This document shows, in pieces, positions 1-7,957 of a DNA stretch of 41,778 nt; positions within the stretch are counted from its first letter, which is position 1, and each line of letters begins with the position of its first letter. Both the position numbers and the translations under genes were made by a program. The DNA comes from Oscillospiraceae bacterium (GTDB lineage: Bacteria; Bacillota; Clostridia; Oscillospirales; Oscillospiraceae): the NCBI GenBank assembly GCA_020025545.1, contig JAHHRX010000017.1, positions 1 through 41,778 of the forward strand, in the 5' to 3' direction. The notes beneath the pieces are model-generated. The model was given only the letters and a program-made list of their open reading frames with translations, searched no databases and was not told the DNA's origin.

Positions 1-53
<53 letters not shown>

Positions 54-75
54 ATGTGTCTCAAACAGCTTGCTT

Positions 76-104
76 ATTATATATCAGAAAATCCAAAATG
101 TCAA
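76..104 (-). promoter_or_regulatory. Consensus sigma-A promoter of the tRNA-Thr gene
   Basis: On the minus strand the -35 box TTGACA (104-99) and the -10 box TATAAT (81-76) are both perfect, with a 17-nt spacer. The surrounding sequence is AT-rich. The predicted start is around 69-70, about 16 nt before the mature tRNA 5' end at 53, which suits a short leader removed by RNase P. Confidence 0.93.
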
Positions 105-172
105 TACCAAAATCACAATTTTTTCGCATTTGTTTTCCCTTTTTTGATTTCGCCCATAGACAACCGGCCCAT

Positions 173-202
173 GAAAAAGTGCCTGCCAGCCGGCAGGCAC
201 TT
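173..202 (-). terminator. Intrinsic terminator of the S10-spc-alpha operon (after rplQ)
   Basis: On the minus strand a perfect 11-bp stem (AAGTGCCTGCC/GGCAGGCACTT, loop of 4) is followed directly by a run of T. It begins about 20 nt after the rplQ stop codon and precedes the tRNA promoter, so it closes the long ribosomal protein transcript. Confidence 0.92.
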
Positions 203-222
203 AAACATAGTGCTTATCTGAG

Positions 223-564
223 TCAGATCAGCTCGATAACAGCCATCTCGGCAGCATCGCCGCGGCGGGCACCGGTACGGGTCACACGAGTGTAACCACC
301 GTTGCGCTCAGCGTACTTGGGAGCGATCTCCTTGAACAGCTTGTTAGCGACATCTTCCTTGGTGATGAAAGACAGAGCTCTGCGGTAATTGGTCAGGCCG
401 CCCTTCTTGCCCAGGGTGATCATCTTCTCTACCACAGGCTGAATTTCCTTGGCGCGGCAGAAAGTAGTCTCGACCTTGCCGTTTTCCAGCAGATCGGTAA
501 CGAGCTGACGCAGCAGGGCTTTTCTCTGTGCGCTGGTTTTGCCCAGCTTACGAGTTCCGAACAT
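223..564 (-). CDS. rplQ: 50S ribosomal protein bL17
   Basis: This is ribosomal protein bL17 of the large subunit, which lies near the exit-tunnel side of the 50S. The N-terminal signature RKLGKTSAQRKALLRQLVTD is typical of the family, and the 113-residue length matches the usual bacterial size. Two in-frame ATGs exist, at 570 and 564. The Shine-Dalgarno AGGAGG ends only 2 nt before the first but 8 nt before the second, so 564 is chosen (the product begins MFGTRKLG). It is the last gene of the S10-spc-alpha operon, directly after rpoA, and is followed by the operon terminator. This rpoA-rplQ end is the standard bacterial order. Confidence 0.97.
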   Translation of the reverse strand: MFGTRKLGKTSAQRKALLRQLVTDLLENGKVETTFCRAKEIQPVVEKMITLGKKGGLTNYRRALSFITKEDVANKLFKEIAPKYAERNGGYTRVTRTGARRGDAAEMAVIELI

Positions 565-593
565 GAACATTTCCTCCTTTTTAAAAGGTTGAC

Positions 594-1553
594 TTAGTTG
601 TTGCTGGCAGAATCTTCGCTGGCCAGGGACAGACCCATCATTTCCAGCTTCTTCTGAACCTCGTCCAGGGACTTCTTGCCCATGTTACGAACCTTCATCA
701 TATCCTCACCGGTCTTGTTGATGAGATCGGCGACGGTGTTGATATTGGCACGCTTCAGGCAGTTGAAGCTCCGGACAGACAGATCCAGCTCATCAATCGT
801 CATGGACAGCTTTGCATCCGGGCGATCGGCAGTCTTTTCAACGACGGTTGAGCTGGTACTGACAGCGTCAGACAGACCAGTAAACACAGTCAGATGATCA
901 GACAGGATCTTAGCGCCCAGGGAGACAGCGTCCTTGGCAGAGATTGTGGAATCTGTCCAGACCTCAAGGGTCAGCTTGTCGAAATCGGTCTTATCGCCGA
1001 CTCGAGTGGGCTCCACCGTGTAATTCACCTTTTTAACAGGGGAATAGATGGAGTCAATGGGAATCACACCGATAACAGTGGTAGCTGTCTTGTTCCGGTC
1101 CGCAGAAACATAACCGCGGCCCTGAGACAGGGTGATCTCCATATTGAAAGTGGCATCTTCGCCCAGAGTGCAGATGTGCAGCTCAGGGTTCAGGATCTCG
1201 ACCTCACCATCAGCCTTAATGTCTCCGGCGGTAACTTCGCAGGGACCGACAGCATCAATGTAGACAGTCTTAACGCCCTGAGAATGCAGCTTAACAATAA
1301 GCCGCTTGATGTTCAGAACGATCTCAGTAACATCTTCCTTGACACCGGGAATGGTGGAGAACTCATGTTGGACACCGGCAATCTTCACGGAAGTGGCAGC
1401 ATAGCCGGGGAGACTGCTGAGCAGAATCCGGCGCAGGGAGTTGCCCAGAGTCATGCCATAGCCACGCTCCAGAGGCTCAACTACATACTTGCCGTAAGAG
1501 ATATCCTCAACGGAGTCCAAACAGGTGATGCGAGGCTTTTCAATTTCTACCAT
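594..1553 (-). CDS. rpoA: DNA-directed RNA polymerase subunit alpha
   Basis: This is the alpha subunit of RNA polymerase; its dimer nucleates assembly of beta and beta'. The N-terminal domain (about residues 1-230) carries the dimerisation segment with the GNSLRRILLSSLPG motif. A linker rich in Ser/Thr/Asp leads to a C-terminal domain (about 250-305) with the helix-hairpin-helix region SFNCLKRANINTVADL and VRNMGKKSLDE, which binds UP elements and activators. Length 319 is normal. It sits between rpsD and rplQ as in most bacteria. The Shine-Dalgarno (GGAGGG) is 6 nt or so before the ATG. Two consecutive hairpins lie in the 74-nt gap from rpsD. Confidence 0.98.
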   Translation of the reverse strand: MVEIEKPRITCLDSVEDISYGKYVVEPLERGYGMTLGNSLRRILLSSLPGYAATSVKIAGVQHEFSTIPGVKEDVTEIVLNIKRLIVKLHSQGVKTVYIDAVGPCEVTAGDIKADGEVEILNPELHICTLGEDATFNMEITLSQGRGYVSADRNKTATTVIGVIPIDSIYSPVKKVNYTVEPTRVGDKTDFDKLTLEVWTDSTISAKDAVSLGAKILSDHLTVFTGLSDAVSTSSTVVEKTADRPDAKLSMTIDELDLSVRSFNCLKRANINTVADLINKTGEDMMKVRNMGKKSLDEVQKKLEMMGLSLASEDSASNN

Positions 1554-1578
1554 GAATCATTACCCTCCTTCTCAAGTA

Positions 1579-1628
1579 TGGGGCGAAAAACGCCCCATTG
1601 GACATACATTCGAACGCGGGAGTCCAAT
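1579..1628 (-). other. Two tandem hairpins in the rpsD-rpoA gap
   Basis: On the minus strand, directly at the rpsD stop, ATTGGAC (1603-1597) and its complement (1628-1622) form a 7-bp stem with an 18-nt loop. They are followed at once by TGGGGCG-TTTTT-CGCCCCA (1597-1579), a perfect 7-bp stem. No T-run follows the second stem, so it is not a normal terminator. It may stabilise mRNA ends, or act as a regulatory site affecting rpoA relative to the ribosomal protein genes. The function is not known from the sequence. Confidence 0.6.
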
Positions 1629-2224
1629 TACTTGGAGTACAGCTCGACGATCAGGTGAACTGCAATGTCGAAGTCGATATCCGCCTGAGTAGGCATAGCA
1701 ATGACCTTACCCTGAAGGTTGTTCTTGTCACGATCCAGCCACTTGGGGGCAGCAACAAAAGCATCGTCTTCCTTCAGCTTCTTGAAGAAGTTATTGGAAG
1801 CGCTCTTTTCGGAAACAGCGATCACATCACCAGCCTTAATCAGGTAGCTGGGGATGTCAACGCGGGAACCATTAACGGTGAAATGGCCGTGGTTCACCAG
1901 CTGGCGAGCCTGACGGCGGGAGTTAGCAAATCCCAGACGGTAAACTACGTTGTCCAGACGGCGCTCAACCAGGGTCAACAGGTTTTCACCGGTGTTGCCG
2001 CCCTGACGGGTTGCCTTCTCGTAGTAGTTACGGAACTGCTTCTCCTGGATACCATAAACAAACTTGACCTTCTGCTTCTCGGTCAACTGAGCAGCGTACT
2101 CAGACTTCTTAGCTCTTCTCTGGCCGCCGGGATTCTTATTGGAAGTCTTAGAATAACCCATTGCGGCAGGAGAAACGCCCAGAGTTCTGCAACGCTTCAG
2201 CACGGGCTGCATATTCTTAGCCAT
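1628..2224 (-). CDS. rpsD: 30S ribosomal protein uS4
   Basis: This is uS4, a primary 16S rRNA-binding protein that starts assembly of the 30S body and contributes to decoding accuracy. The S4 RNA-binding domain is seen at RRLDNVVYRLGFANSRRQAR through LVNHGHFTVNG (about residues 88-125). At 198 residues the size is normal. The N-terminal region lacks the four-cysteine zinc site of C+ S4 proteins and has a single Cys (C12), so this is the zinc-independent form. It lies between rpsK and rpoA. In several bacteria S4 controls its own operon, but I see no specific S4 target here. Confidence 0.97.
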   Translation of the reverse strand: MAKNMQPVLKRCRTLGVSPAAMGYSKTSNKNPGGQRRAKKSEYAAQLTEKQKVKFVYGIQEKQFRNYYEKATRQGGNTGENLLTLVERRLDNVVYRLGFANSRRQARQLVNHGHFTVNGSRVDIPSYLIKAGDVIAVSEKSASNNFFKKLKEDDAFVAAPKWLDRDKNNLQGKVIAMPTQADIDFDIAVHLIVELYSK

Positions 2225-2250
2225 AACGCAAAATTCCTCCTATTGCAAAA

Positions 2251-2646
2251 TCAGACACGACGTCTCTTGGGAGGACGGCAACCATTGTGAGGAATGGGAG
2301 TCACGTCCTTGATCATAACGACTTCCAGGCCTGCGGACTGCAGTGCACGGATTGCAGCTTCACGTCCCTGGCCGGGGCCCTTAACATAGACCTCAACGGT
2401 CTTCAGGCCGTACTCCTTTGCAGCATTGGCAGCAGTCTCAGCAGCGCTCTGTGCAGCAAAGGGGGTGGACTTTCTGGAGCCACGGAAGCCCAGACCGCCG
2501 GAGGATGCCCAGCTCAGGGCATTGCCTTCCAGGTCGGTAATGGTGACCATGGTGTTGTTGAAAGAGGAACGGATATGTGCCGCGCCCTTCTCAACTACCT
2601 TGCGCTCTCTGCGGCGCTTTACAACCTTCTTAGTAGCTTTAGCCAT
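2251..2646 (-). CDS. rpsK: 30S ribosomal protein uS11
   Basis: This is uS11, which sits on the platform of the 30S subunit near the 3' end of 16S rRNA and the mRNA exit. Family blocks are clear: GAAHIRSSFNNTMVTITDLEG, the GRSRKSTPFAAQ-like segment (SRKSTPFAAQSAAETAA) and the C-terminal DVTPIPHNGCRPPKRRRV. The 131-residue length is standard. It lies between rpsM and rpsD with short gaps and its own AGGAGG site. Confidence 0.98.
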   Translation of the reverse strand: MAKATKKVVKRRRERKVVEKGAAHIRSSFNNTMVTITDLEGNALSWASSGGLGFRGSRKSTPFAAQSAAETAANAAKEYGLKTVEVYVKGPGQGREAAIRALQSAGLEVVMIKDVTPIPHNGCRPPKRRRV

Positions 2647-2661
2647 GTTACATATCCCTCC

Positions 2662-3030
2662 TTACTTCTTCTTATTGGCGATGGTCTTCTTGGGACCCTT
2701 ACGGGTACGAGCGTTGGTCTTTGTACGCTGACCATGCACGGGCAGACCACGACGATGACGCAGGCCGCGATAGCAGCCGATTTCAGACAGACGCTTGATG
2801 TTCATAGCGGTCTCTCTGCGCAGATCACCTTCGATGGTGTAGTTATGCTCAATGGCTTCACGGAGCTGAGCTTCCTGGTCTTCAGTCAGGTCCTTGACGC
2901 GAGTGTCAGGGTTGATGCCAGTCTTCTCCAGAATCTCCTTAGCGCGAGTAGCGCCGATGCCGTAGATATAAGTCAGACCAATTTCAATACGCTTTTCGCG
3001 GGGCAGGTCAATACCAGCAATACGTGCCAT
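2662..3030 (-). CDS. rpsM: 30S ribosomal protein uS13
   Basis: This is uS13 of the 30S head, which contacts the P-site tRNA with its C-terminal tail and forms intersubunit bridges with the 50S. It begins MARIAGIDLPREKRIEIGLT, has the helix-two-turn-helix region and RGLRHRRGLPVHGQRTKTNA, and ends in a basic tail rich in K and R. The 122-residue length is normal. It lies between rpmJ and rpsK, 16 nt or fewer from each neighbour. Confidence 0.98.
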   Translation of the reverse strand: MARIAGIDLPREKRIEIGLTYIYGIGATRAKEILEKTGINPDTRVKDLTEDQEAQLREAIEHNYTIEGDLRRETAMNIKRLSEIGCYRGLRHRRGLPVHGQRTKTNARTRKGPKKTIANKKK

Positions 3031-3049
3031 ATTCTTTCAGCACCTCCTA

Positions 3050-3163
3050 TTAGCCTTGTCTCTGCTTGTGTTTGGGGTTTTCGCAAATTACCATAACGCG
3101 ACCCTTGCGCTTGATGATTTTGCACTTTTCGCACATGGGTTTAACGGACGGTCTTACCTTCAT
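3050..3163 (-). CDS. rpmJ: 50S ribosomal protein bL36 (zinc form)
   Basis: This 37-codon gene encodes bL36, the smallest 50S protein. The product begins MKVRPSVKPMCEKCK and ends KHKQRQG. Four zinc ligands are present (C11, C14, C27, H32), so it is the zinc-binding C+ form. It starts at ATG 3163 and stops at TAA 3052-3050. The position between infA and rpsM is the normal one in Firmicutes. Confidence 0.97.
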   Translation of the reverse strand: MKVRPSVKPMCEKCKIIKRKGRVMVICENPKHKQRQG

Positions 3164-3202
3164 ACTGTTTAACCTCCATATGAAACTTTTCGTCTCGTGT
3201 CT

Positions 3203-3421
3203 TTACTTACTTCTCCAAGTGATCCGGCCTTGCGTCAGATCATAAGGAGACATTTGAACGGTTACCTTGTCACCGGGCAAGATCTTGATAAAGTTCATCC
3301 TGAGCTTGCCGGAAATGTGTGCCAGAATGGTGTGCCCGTTGCCAATGTCAACGGTAAACATTGCATTCGGCAGCGCATCAACAACGATGCCCTCAATCTC
3401 AATTACGTCGTCTTTTGCCAA
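3203..3421 (-). CDS. infA: Translation initiation factor IF-1
   Basis: This is IF-1, an OB-fold protein that occupies the A site of the 30S subunit during initiation and cooperates with IF-2 and IF-3. The 72-residue product is standard length, with the family blocks NAMFTVDIGNGHTILAHISG and KLRMNFIKILPGDKVTVQ. The start codon is TTG (3421-3419), not ATG, with AGGAGG 8 nt upstream. That Shine-Dalgarno overlaps the last codons of the upstream KOW gene, whose stop ends 1 nt before this start. Tight spacing plus a rare start codon suggests expression coupled to the upstream gene. Confidence 0.97.
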   Translation of the reverse strand: MAKDDVIEIEGIVVDALPNAMFTVDIGNGHTILAHISGKLRMNFIKILPGDKVTVQMSPYDLTQGRITWRSK

Positions 3422-3422
3422 G

Positions 3423-3731
3423 TTAGAAACCTCCTAGGGTGTGACTTTGCATTTCCCGGCTTAAATAAGCCAGATCTCTTCGTAATTCACTGTTGAGCAC
3501 TTTGTCGCCGGACATGAGTTTATCGGCGACTCTGGTCTCAGAGTGAAGGACCTTTTTCACGTGTTTTATCTTCTTACGTTTTGGTTTTTCCAGGGTTCGG
3601 TCCTTACCATTTGCCAGCTTCAGGTATCCTGCATCCGTACCGATAACATAAAACAGTTTTCCCTGATCCCGGCCTGCAGTGGATGTTACTACATCCGCAA
3701 TGTTAAAATCCGATAATCGTTCTGGGTCCAT
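3423..3731 (-). CDS. KOW-domain RNA-binding protein (ribosomal L14e-like)
   Basis: This is a 102-residue basic protein. An N-terminal KOW-type beta-barrel region (about residues 10-45: IADVVTSTAGRDQGKLFYVI followed by DAGYLKLANG) resembles eukaryotic/archaeal L14e and KOW RNA-binding proteins. The middle is very basic (LEKPKRKKIKHVKKVL) and the C-terminus looks helical. Such proteins are found in Clostridia between map and infA, but their role is not established. The context suggests a ribosome-associated or translation-linked RNA-binding factor. No Cys or catalytic motifs are seen. It lies 3 nt after the map stop and 1 nt before infA. Confidence 0.85.
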   Translation of the reverse strand: MDPERLSDFNIADVVTSTAGRDQGKLFYVIGTDAGYLKLANGKDRTLEKPKRKKIKHVKKVLHSETRVADKLMSGDKVLNSELRRDLAYLSREMQSHTLGGF

Positions 3732-3734
3732 AAT

Positions 3735-4490
3735 TTAAAGTCCTTCAGTGACGGTGAGTATTTCCGGCTCGCCGTCGGTGATGAGTACAGTATTTTCATA
3801 GTGGGCCGAGAGCTTACCATCGGCGGTTACTGTTGTCCATCCGTCCCTGTGTACTCGGACATCGTAAACGCCCTCATTTACCATAGGTTCAATGGCCAAT
3901 GTCATACCGGGAAGCAGTCTGGGACCACGGCCTGGCGCTCCGTAATTGGGAACGTTCGGCTCTTCATGCAGCTGTGCACCTACGCCGTGACCTACGAGGG
4001 ATCGCACAACCGAATAACCGTTAGACTCCACATACGTCTGAATGGCGTGGGAGATATCGGACACTCTGTGTCCACGGGCCGCGAAGCGCAAACCTTCAAA
4101 GAAGCTTTGCTTCGTGACATCAATCAGATTTTGAGCTTCGGTGCTGATGGCACCGCAGGGGTAAGTGGCTGCACAATCACCATGAAATCCCATGTAGTAC
4201 GCACCTACATCAACAGATACGATGTCGCCTTCCTTCAGGACATAATCGCCCGGAATTCCGTGCACAACCGTATCGTTGACCGAGATACAGACACTGGCGG
4301 GATAGCCGCAGTAGTTCAGGAACGACGGTTTCGCGCCCTGCGCTACGATAAAATCGTGTACGGCTCTGTCGATCTGCTTGGTTGTTACGCCCGGTCTTAC
4401 CATTTCCCCTGCCAAAGCACGGGCTGCCGCGGTAATTTTACAGGCCTGACGCATCGAAACCAGCTCACGGTCATTTTTGATTGTAATCAT
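3735..4490 (-). CDS. map: Methionine aminopeptidase, type I
   Basis: This metalloenzyme removes the initiator methionine from nascent proteins after deformylation. The pita-bread fold ligands are in place: H77, D94, D105, H168, E201 and E232, seen in VVHGIPGD, VSVDVGAYYMGFHGD, GHGVGAQLHEEP and EPMVNEG. The 251-residue length is that of the short type Ia enzymes without an N-terminal zinc finger. Its ATG overlaps the adk stop by 4 nt (ATGA), so the two are probably translationally coupled. The matching def and fmt genes are in the 15-gene block elsewhere in this window. Confidence 0.97.
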   Translation of the reverse strand: MITIKNDRELVSMRQACKITAAARALAGEMVRPGVTTKQIDRAVHDFIVAQGAKPSFLNYCGYPASVCISVNDTVVHGIPGDYVLKEGDIVSVDVGAYYMGFHGDCAATYPCGAISTEAQNLIDVTKQSFFEGLRFAARGHRVSDISHAIQTYVESNGYSVVRSLVGHGVGAQLHEEPNVPNYGAPGRGPRLLPGMTLAIEPMVNEGVYDVRVHRDGWTTVTADGKLSAHYENTVLITDGEPEILTVTEGL

Positions 4491-5125
4491 ACATTTGCCC
4501 CTATCGCCTGAAGAATATCCCGATTGGCGTTTTCAATGGACTGATTGCCCTCCACCATGCAGAGCTTATTCTGCTTGGCGTAATAGCTTTTCAGCACTTC
4601 GGTCTGCTGGTGATACACCTGCAGGCGATGCCGGACGGTTTCCGCTGCGTCATCCTTCCGGATGGTCAGCTCGCCGCCGCAGGCGTCGCATACGCCTTCG
4701 ACTTTCGGGGGATTGGCAACAACATGGTAGCTTGCGCCGCATTTGCTGCACACACGCCGCCCGGTCATTCGACCTTCGATAACGCTGTCGTCAATCTCGA
4801 TAGAAACAACATGGTCGATCTGGATGCCTCTTTCGTCCAAAGCCAGAGCCTGAGCCAGTGTGCGGGGCACACCGTCCAGAATGAAGCCGTTGGCGCAGTC
4901 ATCCTTGCTGACCCGCTCCGCGACGATGTCAAGAACGACATCGTCGGGAACGAGGGAGCCTTCTTCCATGATTTTCTTTACTTGCTGCCCCAGCTGAGAG
5001 CCGTTGTTCATGGCCTCCCGGAGCATGTTCCCGGTAGAAATGGCGGGGATGGAGAGTTTCTTTACAAGAAGCTCCGCTTGTGTCCCCTTTCCAGCGCCGG
5101 GAGCGCCTAGTAGGATCAGATTCAT
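4487..5125 (-). CDS. adk: Adenylate kinase (zinc-lid form)
   Basis: This enzyme interconverts ATP + AMP and 2 ADP. The P-loop is GAPGAGKGTQ at residues 7-16, followed by the NMP-binding region (ISTGNMLREAM) and the DGVPRT motif. The LID domain has four cysteines (C126, C129, C146, C149) that should bind structural zinc, as in many Firmicutes. At 212 residues it is the long form. It is located between secY and map, the classic spc-operon order in Gram-positives. Confidence 0.98.
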   Translation of the reverse strand: MNLILLGAPGAGKGTQAELLVKKLSIPAISTGNMLREAMNNGSQLGQQVKKIMEEGSLVPDDVVLDIVAERVSKDDCANGFILDGVPRTLAQALALDERGIQIDHVVSIEIDDSVIEGRMTGRRVCSKCGASYHVVANPPKVEGVCDACGGELTIRKDDAAETVRHRLQVYHQQTEVLKSYYAKQNKLCMVEGNQSIENANRDILQAIGANV

Positions 5126-5141
5126 CCTGCCAAACCTCCGA

Positions 5142-6404
5142 TCAATCCAGGAAGCCCTTGTAATGGCGCATCAGCATCTGAGCCTCCAGAGCCTGTGCAG
5201 TCTCAAGGGCAACGCTGACAACGATGATAACAGAAGTACCACCGATGGCCAGATTCTTAACGGAATCCATAATGTTACCAGCAACAATGGGCATCAGAGC
5301 AACTATGCTAAGATAGACAGCGCCGAAGACGACAATCTTATTGATAACCTTGTGAATGAAATCCGCAGTGGGCTTGCCGGGGCGGAAGCCGGGGATAAAG
5401 CCGCCGTTTTTCTTAAGGTTGTTGGCAATTTCCACGGGATCATACTGAATGGTGGAGTAGAACCAGCTGAAGAAGAAGATCATCAGGCCATACAGCACAC
5501 AGTAAATCCAGGTTCCGGAGCTCCAGACATTTTTGTAAAGCCAGTTTTCCGTCCATCCGCCAAATGCGCAGATGGTAGCAGGCAGGGAACAAATGGACTG
5601 TGCGAAGATGATAGGCATAACGCCGGTCATGCAAACCTTGATAGGCAGGTTTGTGTTCTGACCGCCGTAAACCTTACGGCCGACAACGCGCTTAGCGTAC
5701 TGAACCTGGATCCGGCGCTCTGCATCGTTCACAAAGACAATCAGCAGAACCAGGGCAGCCATGCCAACCAGTACGATGATGATCTGCCACCACGCCATGT
5801 AGAGCATGGTGTTCAGCATAGAAGGCAGACGGGAGATGATATTGGCAAACAGAATCATGGAGATGCCGTTGCCGATACCATGCTCGGTGATCTGCTCACC
5901 CAGCCACATGACCACAGTAGAACCTGCAGTAAAGGTCAGGGTGATAACCAGTGCGGGCAGGAAGCCCGTCTCGGTGATGATGTTGCCGCTGTTTCTGAGC
6001 ATCATGTAGTAAGCCCAGCCCATCAGCAGGCCCAGAGCAACCGTGGTGTAACGAGTCAGCCGTTCCAGCTTCTTCTTGCCCTGTTCGCCGCCTTCCTTCT
6101 GCAGTCTTTCCAGAGCAGGAATTGCAATGGTCAGCAGCTGAATGATAATGGAAGCGTTGATATAGGGCTGGATGCTCAAGGCCAGCACGGTTGCCTGCGA
6201 GAACGCAGAACCGGACATGGCATTATAAAGGCCCAGAATCGTATTGGACAGAACGTTATCGAAGAAGGTACCCAGTGCTCTCACATCGATGTACGGTACA
6301 GGGATAACATTGCCAATCCGGTAAAGCAGCATGATCAGAACAGTAAAAATCAGCTTTTTACGCAGTTCGGGAATTGCCCAGGCATTGCGCAGTGTCTTAA
6401 ACAC
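5142..6404 (-). CDS. secY: Protein translocase subunit SecY
   Basis: This is the channel-forming subunit of the SecYEG translocon in the cytoplasmic membrane. The 420 residues contain about ten hydrophobic segments. Typical motifs are RIGNVIPVPYID near the N-terminus, SIQPYINASIIIQLL (plug/TM2 region), GIGNGISMILFANI, and KKNGGFIPGFRPGKPT in the cytosolic loop. The start codon is GTG (6404-6402), right after the rplO TAA, with a GAGGTGG Shine-Dalgarno inside the end of rplO. It lies between rplO and adk. Confidence 0.98.
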   Translation of the reverse strand: MFKTLRNAWAIPELRKKLIFTVLIMLLYRIGNVIPVPYIDVRALGTFFDNVLSNTILGLYNAMSGSAFSQATVLALSIQPYINASIIIQLLTIAIPALERLQKEGGEQGKKKLERLTRYTTVALGLLMGWAYYMMLRNSGNIITETGFLPALVITLTFTAGSTVVMWLGEQITEHGIGNGISMILFANIISRLPSMLNTMLYMAWWQIIIVLVGMAALVLLIVFVNDAERRIQVQYAKRVVGRKVYGGQNTNLPIKVCMTGVMPIIFAQSICSLPATICAFGGWTENWLYKNVWSSGTWIYCVLYGLMIFFFSWFYSTIQYDPVEIANNLKKNGGFIPGFRPGKPTADFIHKVINKIVVFGAVYLSIVALMPIVAGNIMDSVKNLAIGGTSVIIVVSVALETAQALEAQMLMRHYKGFLD

Positions 6405-6845
6405 TTAAACCACCTCGGCCTTTCCGCCTGCCTGCTCGATTTTTTCCTTTGCAGACTCAGAGAAAGCCGCTGCTTTAACAGTAATTTTTTTGGTCAGAGT
6501 GCCGTTAGACAGAACCTTCAGACCATTGGGACAATTGGAAATAATGCCCATTTCGATCAGAGCAGCTGCGTCAACAACAGCACCGTCCTCAAAACGGTTC
6601 AGACATGCGACGTTAACTGCAGTCAGGGGCTTAGCAAAGATATTGTTAAAGCCACGCTTAGGAATACGACGAACCAGAGGCATCTGGCCGCCTTCAAAGC
6701 CGAGACGGGACTTGCCGCCGGAACGAGCCTTCTGGCCCTTGTGTCCACGGCCGCCGGTCTTACCGTTACCGGTAGCAATGCCGCGGCCCTTCCGCTTGCC
6801 TACCTGGGTAGAACCCAAAACAGGAGAAAGTTCAGAAAGTTTCAT
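6405..6845 (-). CDS. rplO: 50S ribosomal protein uL15
   Basis: This is uL15, a late-assembly 50S protein. The glycine- and arginine-rich N-terminal half (KRKGRGIATGNGKTGGRGHKG) threads into 23S rRNA, and the GFEGGQMPLVRRIPKRGF block is diagnostic. The globular C-terminal half ends in KAEVV. The 146-residue length is normal. It abuts secY with no gap, and its last codons carry the secY ribosome-binding site. Confidence 0.98.
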   Translation of the reverse strand: MKLSELSPVLGSTQVGKRKGRGIATGNGKTGGRGHKGQKARSGGKSRLGFEGGQMPLVRRIPKRGFNNIFAKPLTAVNVACLNRFEDGAVVDAAALIEMGIISNCPNGLKVLSNGTLTKKITVKAAAFSESAKEKIEQAGGKAEVV

Positions 6846-6857
6846 ACCACAGCCTCC

Positions 6858-7040
6858 TTATTCAACTTCGGTGACCTGCAGCAGATAGCCGATCTTGGCG
6901 ATCTTACCACGAGTCTGTGCATTGTCCGGCTGGATGGTGACCTGGCCGATCTTACGCAGACCCAGGGACGCAGCAGTAGCAATATGCTTTTCCAGACGGC
7001 CGTTCAGGCTCTTAACAAGCTCAATTTTCAGGTTTGCCAT
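6858..7040 (-). CDS. rpmD: 50S ribosomal protein uL30
   Basis: This is uL30, a 60-residue 50S protein. The start ATG at 7040 is preceded by AGGAGG at good spacing, and the product begins MANLKIELVKSLNGR. Reading the frame further upstream adds residues that belong to the rpsE-coding stretch and are not part of L30. The motif SLGLRKIGQ and the VTIQPDNAQTRGKI segment are typical. It lies between rpsE and rplO. Confidence 0.97.
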   Translation of the reverse strand: MANLKIELVKSLNGRLEKHIATAASLGLRKIGQVTIQPDNAQTRGKIAKIGYLLQVTEVE

Positions 7041-7054
7041 GTTAATTGCCCTCC

Positions 7055-7564
7055 TTAACCAACGATTTCTTCTACGCTCTTGCCCCGGATAGCAGCAACC
7101 TGCTCGGGGGAACGCAGGGAGGTCAGACCAACCATGGTGGCCTTGACCACATTCTGGGGATTGTTGGAACGCAGGCACTTAGCGCAGATGTTCTTGATAC
7201 CAACAGCCTCCATGACAGCACGGGCAGCGCCGCCGGCGATCACGCCGGTGCCTTCGGGAGCGGGTTTCAGCAGAACCTTACCTGCACCGAAAACGCCAAT
7301 GACATCATGAGGAATGGTATCGCCGGCCAGAGAAACCTTAACCATGTTCTTCTTGGCATCAGCGATGCCCTTCAGAATAGCCTCGGAAACCTCGGCAGCC
7401 TTGCCCAGGCCGTAACCAACGGTACCCTTACCGTCGCCCACAACAACCAGAGCAGAGAACTTCATGACACGGCCGCCCTTAACGGTCTTGCTGACACGGT
7501 TCAGGTAAACGACCTTCTCAATGAGCTCGGGAGCTTCATTGTTAGAAGTCTTATTATAAGCCAT
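7055..7564 (-). CDS. rpsE: 30S ribosomal protein uS5
   Basis: This is uS5, which lies at the mRNA entry side of the 30S and affects fidelity and helicase activity. It has the double-stranded RNA-binding-like N-terminal domain (VYLNRVSKTVKGGRVMKFSA) and the C-terminal ribosomal fold (GKVLLKPAPEGTGVIAGG, SNNPQNVVKAT). The 169-residue length is normal. It lies between rplR and rpmD. Confidence 0.98.
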   Translation of the reverse strand: MAYNKTSNNEAPELIEKVVYLNRVSKTVKGGRVMKFSALVVVGDGKGTVGYGLGKAAEVSEAILKGIADAKKNMVKVSLAGDTIPHDVIGVFGAGKVLLKPAPEGTGVIAGGAARAVMEAVGIKNICAKCLRSNNPQNVVKATMVGLTSLRSPEQVAAIRGKSVEEIVG

Positions 7565-7582
7565 TTCTTTTCCTCCTCTACC

Positions 7583-7942
7583 TTAGAACTTGAGTCCGCC
7601 TTCGCGGGCGCCATCAGCCAGAGCAGCCACACGGCCATGGTAAACATAACCGCCGCGGTCAAATACGACCTCTTCGATGCCCTTTGCCTTTGCACGCTCG
7701 GCCAGAACGGTGCCGACCTTCTTGGCAGCTTCGCAGTTGCCGGTGGTGCCCTCAAATTCCTTCTCCAGAGTATTGGCGGAAGCCAGGGTCACGCCGTTTA
7801 CATCGTCGATGATCTGGGCATAGATGTTCGCATTGCTGCGGAACACGTTCAGACGGGGACACTCGGGAGTGCCGGAAATCTTGCCACGAACACGGACATG
7901 CCGCTTCAGGCGCATTGCTTTCTTATTAACCTTGCTGACCAT
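7583..7942 (-). CDS. rplR: 50S ribosomal protein uL18
   Basis: This is uL18, which binds 5S rRNA with uL5 in the central protuberance. Signature blocks include RLKRHVRVRGKISGTPECPRL, FRSNANIYAQIIDD and the C-terminal FDRGGYVYHGRVAALADGAR with ending GLKF. The 119-residue length is normal. The ATG at 7942 has GGAGG upstream. It lies between rplF and rpsE. Confidence 0.98.
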   Translation of the reverse strand: MVSKVNKKAMRLKRHVRVRGKISGTPECPRLNVFRSNANIYAQIIDDVNGVTLASANTLEKEFEGTTGNCEAAKKVGTVLAERAKAKGIEEVVFDRGGYVYHGRVAALADGAREGGLKF

Positions 7943-7957
7943 TTCGGCACACCTCCA

